In this document: piece by piece, positions 33,660 to 39,773 of the stretch
How the letters are laid out: each line of letters opens with the position of its first letter
Numbering within the stretch: position 1 is the first letter of the stretch
Origin: Oscillospiraceae bacterium
GTDB lineage: Bacteria; Bacillota; Clostridia; Oscillospirales; Oscillospiraceae
DNA: 39,773 bases
Direction of reading: 5' to 3'
Assembly: GCA_009782435.1 (NCBI GenBank)
Contig: WRJA01000011.1
Location: forward strand, 1-39,773
Made by a program: the position numbers and the translations under genes
Notes under the pieces: model-generated
Told to the model about the DNA's origin: nothing
The model's input: only the letters and a program-made list of their open reading frames with translations
The model's database searches: none

Positions 33660-34369
33660 GCCTGCGCACCTCCCGCGCTGCGGTATATCCGCCACGTTTC
33701 ACTTTTCAGATAATCCGCCGTCGTCCCGAAAAACAAAGCGGATCGCTCGCCGATGTGCAGGATGCGGGATGCGTATTTGACTGAGGCGGCAATATCGTGC
33801 GAAATCATAATGACGGTTATTTTTTCGGAATTCAGCTTGGCTGTCAAAGCATACATATCTGCCGACGCAATCGGATCGAGTCCTGCCGACGGTTCGTCAA
33901 GCAGCAGTATCTTTCGGGTGGCGCACAAGGCCCGCGCCAGTAAAACCCGTTGCTGCTGACCGCCGGACAATTCGCGGTAACAGCGTTTCGCGAGATCGGC
34001 GATCCCGAGTTTTTCCATGTTATCTTCCGCGATTTGTTTTTCCGCTTTGTTGTAAAAAGGCCGCAGACCGCAGCGATTAAGGCAGCCGGAGCGGACGACC
34101 TCTCTGACCGAAGCGGGAAAATCCTTCTGTATCACGGTTTGCTGGGGGAGGTAGCCGATTTCGTCATGCTCCAAGCCGTCACCTGTCACTATCTGTCCCG
34201 ACATCGGAGCTTTCAGCTTCAACAGGGTCTTCATAAGCGTGCTTTTACCGGAACCGTTCTCTCCGACTATACATAAATAATCACCGGCGTTAACTTCGAA
34301 GGATAAACCGGAGACAACCGTAATTCCGTCATATCCGAGGAACAAATTCAAACAGGACAGCTGCGGCAT
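33656..34369 (-). CDS. znuC: Zinc/manganese ABC transporter ATP-binding protein
   Basis: A 237-residue ABC ATPase. Walker A is GENGSGKST at residues 36-44, the signature is LSGGQQQR, Walker B is ILLLDEPSAGLD, the Q-loop lies in GYLPQQ and the H-loop is SHD. The family-typical PASVREVV and GLRPF segments place it with zinc/manganese (ZnuC/MntB) rather than iron systems. It energises uptake by ZnuB and ZnuA. AAGGAGG is 5 bases before the ATG, and the gene starts 12 bases after the znuA stop. Confidence 0.93.
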   Translation of the reverse strand: MPQLSCLNLFLGYDGITVVSGLSFEVNAGDYLCIVGENGSGKSTLMKTLLKLKAPMSGQIVTGDGLEHDEIGYLPQQTVIQKDFPASVREVVRSGCLNRCGLRPFYNKAEKQIAEDNMEKLGIADLAKRCYRELSGGQQQRVLLARALCATRKILLLDEPSAGLDPIASADMYALTAKLNSEKITVIMISHDIAASVKYASRILHIGERSALFFGTTADYLKSETWRIYRSAGGAQA

Positions 34370-34381
34370 ACGGCCTCCTTA

Positions 34382-35404
34382 TTACTTAAGCGCTTCTTTC
34401 AGCACTTCCAAATTATTCTCCATAACAGACAGATAGGTTACGCCGTTTTGCAGATCGACGGATGAAACCGATTGCATGGAATCCAAAACAAGTATTGTAC
34501 AGTTTTGCGCCTCCGTGTTTTGTATGACCGTCCGGGCCACGGATCGGTCCGAACTTTCCGTGACCATAACGTAAGAAAGCTGAAGCTCATCCGTTTTTTG
34601 GGCGAGGAACGCTATGGTTGCGAAAGAGGCTTCGGTTTCGGCGGAACACCCGGAAAAAGCGGCGTAATATTTCAGCCCGTAATCATCCGCAAGGTAACGG
34701 AACGGAAAACGGTCGCCGAACAGCAATGTCTTGCCGGGAGACGAGTCTGCCGTTTTACGGTACTCAGCGTCCAAAGCCGACAGCAATTCGACGTATGCAG
34801 TTTTGTTTTTTTGATATACATCGGTGTTATCGGCGTCCAAAAACGAGATCGCGTCGGCGATGACGTCACAGAATATACGCGCATTATTCAAAGAAAGCCA
34901 AACGTGTTCGTCATATTCGATTTCGCCGTCATGGTCCGTATCTTCCGCGCCCTCTATGATTTCTTCCTCTTTTGCAGCGTCGCCGAGCGTATCCAGCAAA
35001 TTGATCACCGTCATATTTTTGTTTGTCGCTTCTCTGAGAGCGCCGTCGACCCATTCGTCGGATTCGCCGCCGACATAGATAAACAAATCGCAGACGTATA
35101 TTTTCACGATATCATCGACAGAGGGCTGATAGTTGTGAAGGTCGATCTTGCTGTCCGAAAGAAGGGTCAAATCGAAACCGGCCGCTTTGTCGCCGAGAAT
35201 CCTGAGCACCCAGTCATATTGCGGAAAAGTCGTACAGACGACGCCGGGTTTTTCGTTTGAGCCGGCCTGCATACAGCCGGGCAATATCATAAACGCCGTT
35301 AAAAGGAGAGGACCGGCGATAAAAAGGACGCAAGCCGTAAAAGTGATTTTTCTTTTTTCGGATCGCTTTTTGATCGATTTTACCGGAAGGTTACCGCAAT
35401 TCAT
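34382..35404 (-). CDS. znuA: Zinc ABC transporter substrate-binding lipoprotein
   Basis: A 340-residue cluster A-I solute-binding protein. The N-terminus is charged, then hydrophobic, with lipobox LPGC (C44), so it is membrane-anchored outside the cell. Ligands H90 (DLHNYQPS) and H167 (DEHVW) are present. The third His of ZnuA (FHD) is replaced by G230 in LLFGDRFPF. Instead of a His-rich loop, residues 155-166 read DTDHDGEIEYDE, which fits the EF-hand calcium loop pattern D-x-D-x-D-G-x-I-x-x-x-E. Ligand may be zinc or manganese. AGGAGG precedes the ATG by 7-8 bases. zur lies 33 bases upstream. Confidence 0.9.
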   Translation of the reverse strand: MNCGNLPVKSIKKRSEKRKITFTACVLFIAGPLLLTAFMILPGCMQAGSNEKPGVVCTTFPQYDWVLRILGDKAAGFDLTLLSDSKIDLHNYQPSVDDIVKIYVCDLFIYVGGESDEWVDGALREATNKNMTVINLLDTLGDAAKEEEIIEGAEDTDHDGEIEYDEHVWLSLNNARIFCDVIADAISFLDADNTDVYQKNKTAYVELLSALDAEYRKTADSSPGKTLLFGDRFPFRYLADDYGLKYYAAFSGCSAETEASFATIAFLAQKTDELQLSYVMVTESSDRSVARTVIQNTEAQNCTILVLDSMQSVSSVDLQNGVTYLSVMENNLEVLKEALK

Positions 35405-35437
35405 TCCGGAGCCTCCTGTTTGAGTTGTTACGCCGGG

Positions 35438-35848
35438 TCATTTCAAGCATTTTTCACACTTCCCGTAAAAAACAGTCTTGCTGTCGTTTACTTGAAAAGC
35501 GTGGTCTTTGAATATGTGACGGGAAACATGGTCGACCTCGTCGCATTTCAGGTCTGTTATTTCATTGCATATCTCGCATTTCAGGTGATACGTATCCCGG
35601 TCGTATTTGCCCGGGTCGTTGTACCTGTAGCTTGTAACGGAGGAGTCGCCGAAAGAATACTTGCTTACCCTGCCGTCGCATACGAGCTTTTCAAGCCGTC
35701 GGTAAATTGTCGGCCGGGATACGGAGGTATGTTCTTTTTGCAGGTGATCCGCTATCTGTGCCACCGTAACGAATGTGTTTTTTGCTGACACGAGGCACGC
35801 GAGAACGGCGTCGCCCTGCTTTGTGCTGTATGTTGCGGGCCTATGCAA
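35438..35848 (-). CDS. zur: Fur family regulator, zinc type
   Basis: A 136-residue Fur-family repressor. A winged-helix domain (residues 8-80, SVSRPTIYRRLEKL as recognition helix) precedes a metal and dimer domain with H88, C91-x2-C94 and C131-x2-C134 that bind structural zinc. As first gene ahead of znuACB it is most likely Zur, sensing zinc; PerR or Fur are less likely from context. The start is TTG 35848 with GGAGGT 8 bases ahead. A promoter and palindrome overlapping it lie just upstream, so the operon is probably autoregulated. Confidence 0.87.
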   Translation of the reverse strand: MHRPATYSTKQGDAVLACLVSAKNTFVTVAQIADHLQKEHTSVSRPTIYRRLEKLVCDGRVSKYSFGDSSVTSYRYNDPGKYDRDTYHLKCEICNEITDLKCDEVDHVSRHIFKDHAFQVNDSKTVFYGKCEKCLK

Positions 35849-35868
35849 ATCACTTCACCTCCGTCGCG

Positions 35869-35891
35869 AAAATGAAACACTGTTGCATTTT
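35869..35891. promoter_or_regulatory. Candidate Zur operator
   Basis: A 23-base near palindrome with arms AAAATGAAACA and TGTTGCATTTT around C35880; only one pair mismatches. It overlaps the -10 of the zur promoter, as expected for a repressor. It does not match the Bacillus TCGTAAT-N-ATTACGA Zur box, so the assignment rests on position. Confidence 0.5.
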
Positions 35892-35915
35892 AACATACAA
35901 AAACCGATATGTCAA
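35887..35915 (-). promoter_or_regulatory. Promoter of the zur-znuACB operon
   Basis: On the minus strand, consensus TTGACA (35910-35915) and TAAAAT (35887-35892) with 17-base spacing, about 39 bases before the TTG start of zur. Confidence 0.7.
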
Positions 35916-36078
35916 AAGTTGAGTTGTTTTGTCGGCATTTACACATTTAATTCGCTGCCCGGAACGTCGTTTGTGTCTGTCGCACCGCAGAGCCTTGCGC
36001 GGGAAATGTCACGGCAGAGCTGTTCCCCGCCCCGATCGATGCCGAAAAATACCGCTCCGGAGATTATTATGAAATATC

Positions 36079-36111
36079 TTGCATTATTCGTGAAAATGAT
36101 GTATTATACAT
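36079..36111 (+). promoter_or_regulatory. Promoter with palindromic operator for the HTH gene
   Basis: TTGCAT (36079-36084) and TATTAT (36102-36107) are spaced by 17 bases. A perfect palindrome, ATGTAT-T-ATACAT (36099-36111), covers the -10. Self-repression by the small HTH protein is plausible. The rest of 35849-36078, apart from the zur promoter, shows nothing I can assign. Confidence 0.45.
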
Positions 36112-36136
36112 TATCGCGGTGAAATGAGGTGTTGTA

Positions 36137-36322
36137 ATGGAATGGATGACCGTAAAAGAAGCCGGCTTATCGTGGGGCGTTACAACACGGAGAGCGCAGT
36201 ATCTTTGCGCCGGCGGAAAAGTCGAAGGTGCGAATAAACTCGGCAGTCAATGGGTCATTCCGAAGGGAACGCCCAAGCCGGTCGACGGAAGAACAAAAGC
36301 CGTGAACCCCCAAAAAACATGA
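36137..36322 (+). CDS. Small helix-turn-helix DNA-binding protein
   Basis: A 61-residue protein with an excisionase/MerR-like winged helix: MTVKEAGLSWGVTTRRAQYLC forms helix-turn-helix, followed by GAN-KLGSQWVIPK as wing. Similar 60-80 residue proteins are common in Clostridia chromosomes and mobile elements. There is no integrase nearby, so it is probably a chromosomal orphan regulator. GAGGTG is 6 bases ahead of the ATG. The target is unknown; a palindrome over its own -10 suggests autoregulation. Confidence 0.75.
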   Translation: MEWMTVKEAGLSWGVTTRRAQYLCAGGKVEGANKLGSQWVIPKGTPKPVDGRTKAVNPQKT

Positions 36323-36344
36323 CGATTCTTCCGAGAAAACACCG

Positions 36345-36373
36345 TTGCCGGCCATGCGAAACTACGATAATAT
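36345..36373 (+). promoter_or_regulatory. Promoter for the transmembrane chemoreceptor
   Basis: TTGCCG (36345-36350) and TAATAT (36368-36373) with 17-base spacing. An AGTTCT-6-AGAACT inverted repeat (36393-36410) lies in the leader. It does not look like a flagellar sigma-28 promoter. Confidence 0.5.
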
Positions 36374-36466
36374 TTAACTAACCTTGTGACAGAGTTCTCT
36401 TAAAAGAACTTAATAATCGACCTCGTTGCCCCGGCAAAATACTGAAAAGCATTGGAGGATTTCAAA

Positions 36467-38269
36467 ATGAAAAATATGAAAGTATCCATGAAACTGATCG
36501 TCAGCTTCGTAATCGTGCTCGTCCTTGCAATAGCGGTCGGCATAATCGGGATGATCGGCATGAACTCCATCAACAACGCGGATGACGCTCTCTACAATGA
36601 AAACGTCATCGCCATCAGCTCGATGGGCATTATCCGCGAAACATACGCGCGAGAGCGCGTCACGCTCAGAAATATGGCCCTCTACGCAGGCGACGGCGCC
36701 AAAATACAAGAAAACCAAAACACGCTGACCACGCTGGAAAAAACTATGGCCGAGCAATTTAAGCTGTACGACGGCACCATCGTCGACCCTTCGGTCGAGG
36801 AGGCGTACTATAACGCAAGAAAGATATATGAAGATAAATTCACCGACATAAAAACAAGAGTGAAGGAAGCGAGCCTCATAAGCTTTGAAGCCGCCCATGA
36901 AGCACTGTTCGCCCCGGAAGTCTCGGAGGTCGCAAATGAAATAATGAGCGGGTTTGATATATCTATGGCAAATAACGAACGATGGTCAAAAGAAACGGTG
37001 GACAACAACACAGGCTTGTTCAAAACCATGATGATAATTGAGATCGCTATACTTGCGGCCGCTGTGATTATCGCGTTATTTTTAACGTTTTATATTTCCA
37101 GCCTGATCAGTAAGCCGCTCACGGTTATTTCCGGGTTTTTAAAGAAAGCGGGCGCGACAGGTGATATCAGCCTGCGTCCCGAAGATGTGAAAAGTATCGA
37201 AACCCTTGCAAAAGTCAAAGACGAGATCGGTGACTTGAGCAATGGCGCAGCTTTGTTTGTCAAGCATGTAACACATATTTCAGAAGAACTCGAAACCGTC
37301 GCAAGCGGCGATTTGACGACCGAGATAGAACTGCTCTCCGAAAGAGATGTGATGGGGAGATCTTTACAAGATATGGTTGACAGCCTCAACAAAATGTTCA
37401 GAGAGATCCACGTTTCCACAAATCAAGTATCGAGCGGCTCAAAGCAGGTCGCGGACGGCGCGCAGTCTCTCGCGCAAGGTTCGACAGAACAAGCCGCATC
37501 CATAGAAGAGTTGTCAAGCTCTATCGCCGAGATCGCACAAAAAACCAAAACTAACGCGGAAACTGCCGAAAGAACAGCCGGTCTTGCGACAGCTATTATG
37601 AGCAACGCTGAAAAAGGCAGCCGTCAAATGGATGAAATGATAACTGCGGTACAGGAGATCAACCGGGCCAGTCAGGAGATCAGCAAGGTCATTAAAGTTA
37701 TAGATGACATTGCTTTCCAAACGAATATCCTCGCCCTGAACGCCGCCGTGGAAGCGGCCCGCGCCGGTCAGCACGGCAAGGGGTTCGCCGTCGTCGCCGA
37801 GGAAGTACGGAGTCTCGCGCAAAAGAGCGCGGAAGCCGCGAGAGAAACCGGCGAAATGATCCAGAATTCAATGGAAAAAGCCGAACTCGGAACGCATATA
37901 GCCGAAGAAACTGCGGCGAGCCTCACGGATATTGTATCCGGTATCAACGAAAGCAGCAGCTTCATTAAAAAAATCGCCTTTTCGTCGGAAGAACAGTCAC
38001 TCGGTATAGACCAAATCAATATCGGCATCGACCAAGTGGCACAGGTCGTGCAACAAAACAGTGCAACGGCTGAAGAAAGCGCCGCTGCGTCGGAAGAAAT
38101 GAGCGGACAGTCAGCTATGCTGGAAGAATTGATTTCTCAATTCAAACTCAAAGATGAAATGCAAAGGAGTTTGACGTCCGCCGCAACCGGCAGATCAAAG
38201 CATACCGCTGTGCCGCATGAAACCGTTCCTGCTTATACACCGGGCAAAAGTGATTACGGTAAATACTGA
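36467..38269 (+). CDS. Methyl-accepting chemotaxis protein
   Basis: A 600-residue chemoreceptor. TM1 is at about 8-32 and TM2 at about 187-211, enclosing a helical 4HB-type extracellular sensor (residues 33-186, with [15 protein letters not shown]). HAMP follows at about 212-280, then coiled-coil and the signalling hairpin with tip [31 protein letters not shown]. It ends in a flexible tail without a CheR-tethering pentapeptide. The ligand is unknown. ATG 36467 has GGAGG 8 bases ahead. No che or flagellar gene is in the window. A strong terminator ends the unit. Confidence 0.93.
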   Translation: MKNMKVSMKLIVSFVIVLVLAIAVGIIGMIGMNSINNADDALYNENVIAISSMGIIRETYARERVTLRNMALYAGDGAKIQENQNTLTTLEKTMAEQFKLYDGTIVDPSVEEAYYNARKIYEDKFTDIKTRVKEASLISFEAAHEALFAPEVSEVANEIMSGFDISMANNERWSKETVDNNTGLFKTMMIIEIAILAAAVIIALFLTFYISSLISKPLTVISGFLKKAGATGDISLRPEDVKSIETLAKVKDEIGDLSNGAALFVKHVTHISEELETVASGDLTTEIELLSERDVMGRSLQDMVDSLNKMFREIHVSTNQVSSGSKQVADGAQSLAQGSTEQAASIEELSSSIAEIAQKTKTNAETAERTAGLATAIMSNAEKGSRQMDEMITAVQEINRASQEISKVIKVIDDIAFQTNILALNAAVEAARAGQHGKGFAVVAEEVRSLAQKSAEAARETGEMIQNSMEKAELGTHIAEETAASLTDIVSGINESSSFIKKIAFSSEEQSLGIDQINIGIDQVAQVVQQNSATAEESAAASEEMSGQSAMLEELISQFKLKDEMQRSLTSAATGRSKHTAVPHETVPAYTPGKSDYGKY

Positions 38270-38400
38270 GAGCTGACCGCGCAGCGCCGGTGTACCGGTA
38301 AAACTCCCGGCTCAAAATCCGAGTTATGCCGCTTTTCCTGTAAGCGCGTTCATGAGCGGGATTTCATGTAAACAATGAAGAAAGCTGCGTATAATATCTT

Positions 38401-38447
38401 AAAAACCGCGCCGGCAAAAAGTCTGTTTTTTGCCGGCGCGGTTTTTT
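38401..38447 (+). terminator. Intrinsic terminator after the chemoreceptor gene
   Basis: AAAAACCGCGCCGGCAAAAA pairs with TTTTTTGCCGGCGCGGTTTTT around a 5-base loop, ending in a T-run. It would also work in the reverse direction. Confidence 0.85.
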
Positions 38448-38543
38448 AAGATATAAAATCCACTCATTCACTATGCTAAAATCAACACTCGGTTTTATTC
38501 GGTATATGTCCGGCTTTTCGGGTAAACTCAAGACAAATTGTTA

Positions 38544-38572
38544 TTGACAAATCAAAAAAGCTGTGTTAGCTT
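38544..38572 (+). promoter_or_regulatory. Promoter for the T-box leader of aspS
   Basis: TTGACA (38544-38549) and TAGCTT (38567-38572), 17-base spacing. The transcript would start near 38579, giving a leader of about 260 bases. Confidence 0.65.
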
Positions 38573-38578
38573 TGCTTA

Positions 38579-38800
38579 CAGATCAACGAGCGGAAGAAAC
38601 CTCGCCCGCCGGAAAGATCCCGCAAGAGATTCGGCGCCGCGGCTGAAAGCGCTGTTCGGGAAAATGGCGGCGCGGGCAACGCTCTTCCGATACGCTCAAA
38701 ATTAAACAGTAAATGAGTCGGGCGCTTCGGCGTCAATGTGGGTGGCACCGCGGGTCTTGTCCCGTCCCTCAAAGAACAGTTTTGTTTTTTGAGGTTTTTT
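38579..38800 (+). promoter_or_regulatory. T-box riboswitch (tRNA-Asp responsive)
   Basis: The conserved T-box is GGGTGGCACCGCGGG near 38740-38754. Its TGGC tail-pairing sequence complements an NCCA end with discriminator G, the identity of tRNA-Asp. Stem I closes by GAGC (38588-38591) with GCTC (38694-38697), and the 3' side contains GAT (38689-38691), an Asp codon, as the likely specifier. A terminator follows: CCTCAAAGAACA (38767-38778) pairs with TGTTTTTTGAGG (38783-38794), then TTTTTT. Uncharged tRNA-Asp should favour antitermination and aspS expression. The specifier placement is by eye. Confidence 0.85.
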
Positions 38801-38837
38801 CATTGAACGGGAAAGCATTGAACAGGGAGGAAGCGAA

Positions 38838-39773
38838 TTGAACGGATACAGGACGCACAACTGCGGAGAATTGCGCAAGGGAAACGTCGGGCAATGCGTT
38901 AAGCTGGCCGGCTGGATAGACACGATAAGAGACCACGGCGGAGTCATATTCATCGATCTGAGGGATCATTACGGAACGACCCAAATCGTGGTCAACGATG
39001 AAGACCTGATAAATGACGCCGGACGGGAGAGCATCGTTACAGTTGAGGGAATCCTGCGTGAGCGCTCCGCGGACACTGTCAACAATAAACTCGAAACCGG
39101 AGAGGTCGAAGTAAAAGCCGCGGATATCAAGCTTTTGAGCCGCCCGCTTATCACACTCCCTTTTGAGGTCGGTGAGTCGACGCAAACCCGCGAGGAATTA
39201 CGCTTGAAATACCGTTTTTTGGATCTGCGCAACCCGGCGGTTCACAAGAATATCGTCATGCGGGCCGATGTAGTGCGCTTTTTGAGGGCCGAAATGGAAA
39301 GGCTCGGATTTGTCGAAATACAAACTCCGGTTTTGACCGCGTCGTCACCGGAAGGGGCGAGGGACTATCTTGTGCCGAGCAGAAAGCATAAAGGCATGTT
39401 TTACGCGCTGCCTCAGGCTCCGCAAATATTCAAACAGCTGCTGATGGTCTCGGGTTTCGACAAATACTATCAGATAGCGCCATGTTTCAGGGACGAGGAC
39501 GCCAGAGCCGACCGTTCGCCGGGGGAATTTTATCAGCTCGATTTTGAGATGTCATTTGCGACTCAAGAGGATGTATTCGAAGCGGCCGAGACGGTCTTGC
39601 ATAACACATTTTCAAAATTTTCCGGCAAGAAGGTGAGTCCCGCGCCTTTTTTGAGAATACCTTACGCCGAAAGCATGCTCAAATACGGCACGGACAAGCC
39701 GGACTTGCGCAATCCGCTGATTATCGGGGATTTGACGGATTTTTTTGAGGGAGTGGACTTCGCGCCCTTTAAA
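38838..39773 (+). CDS. aspS: Aspartyl-tRNA synthetase (3' end beyond window)
   Basis: The first 312 codons of a class II aminoacyl-tRNA synthetase; the frame is open to the right edge. The N-terminal OB fold ([24 protein letters not shown]) binds the anticodon. Motif 1 region is present near [19 protein letters not shown], and motif 2 as [19 protein letters not shown]. The segment [10 protein letters not shown] is diagnostic for bacterial AspRS. The start is TTG 38838 with GGGAGG 7 bases ahead. It is under T-box control. Whether it is discriminating AspRS or also charges Asn cannot be said from this part. Confidence 0.93.
   Translation, partial: MNGYRTHNCGELRKGNVGQCVKLAGWIDTIRDHGGVIFIDLRDHYGTTQIVVNDEDLINDAGRESIVTVEGILRERSADTVNNKLETGEVEVKAADIKLLSRPLITLPFEVGESTQTREELRLKYRFLDLRNPAVHKNIVMRADVVRFLRAEMERLGFVEIQTPVLTASSPEGARDYLVPSRKHKGMFYALPQAPQIFKQLLMVSGFDKYYQIAPCFRDEDARADRSPGEFYQLDFEMSFATQEDVFEAAETVLHNTFSKFSGKKVSPAPFLRIPYAESMLKYGTDKPDLRNPLIIGDLTDFFEGVDFAPFK

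Noticed and set aside
38273-38400. Possible promoter just ahead of the terminator at 38401
   Set aside because: A TATAAT near 38392 has only a poor -35 and leads straight into the terminator hairpin. I see no gene for it.

Overview
The window looks like a chromosomal segment of an anaerobic Gram-positive bacterium (Bacillota, probably class Clostridia). Evidence is the T-box leader in front of aspS, an ECF-type folate S-component, Firmicutes-only families (DUF4037, DUF4125, YoaP-type GNAT, cytidylate-kinase-like), frequent TTG/GTG starts behind strong AGGAGG-like sites, sigma-A-type promoters with 17-base spacers, and oxygen-sensitive iron-sulfur proteins (Ni-CODH family, [FeFe]-hydrogenase-like, four-cluster ferredoxin). 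Family or genus cannot be fixed. I saw no prophage, transposase, rRNA operon or CRISPR array.

Layout. 1-3100: tRNA-Trp, an AEC exporter, and a folT-ruvX-deoC group. 3200-7570: a 1383-residue soluble hybrid histidine kinase (GAF-GAF-PAS-PAS-PAS-HisKA-HATPase-REC-Hpt) with a Fur-like 7-1-7 box upstream and a strong terminator after it. 7600-12090: MATE and MFS exporters on the minus strand, then a cytidylate-kinase-like gene and a GNAT-YoaP gene. 12160-15756: a CODH-family catalytic subunit, a CooF-like ferredoxin and an FAD/NAD(P) oxidoreductase in one compact operon. The CODH-like protein keeps the cluster ligands but by my alignment lacks the catalytic Lys and His. 15838-18073: a metal-binding cupin and a fumarate-reductase-like flavoprotein, divergent across an AT-rich palindrome. 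18247-23925: a membrane 7TM hybrid kinase followed by TPR, DUF4037 and DUF4125 genes. 23932-27972: housekeeping genes rarA, glyA, nth and purC.

28242-39773: a PRC-barrel protein with a Pro/Ala-rich linker; a soluble chemoreceptor fused to an [FeFe]-hydrogenase-like module; a CynX-type MFS; a zinc-uptake operon read as zur-znuA-znuC-znuB-lipoprotein; a small HTH protein with a palindrome over its -10; a transmembrane chemoreceptor; and a T-box-controlled aspS that runs off the right edge.

The themes are redox or gas sensing (two chemoreceptors, two hybrid kinases, one hydrogenase-like sensor), redox enzymes of uncertain substrate (CODH-like operon, flavoprotein plus cupin) and metal homeostasis (Zur operon, possible Fur site). 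Best candidates for undescribed biology: the CODH-like operon lacking its acid/base residues, the hydrogenase-chemoreceptor fusion, and the kinase-TPR-DUF4037-DUF4125 cluster.
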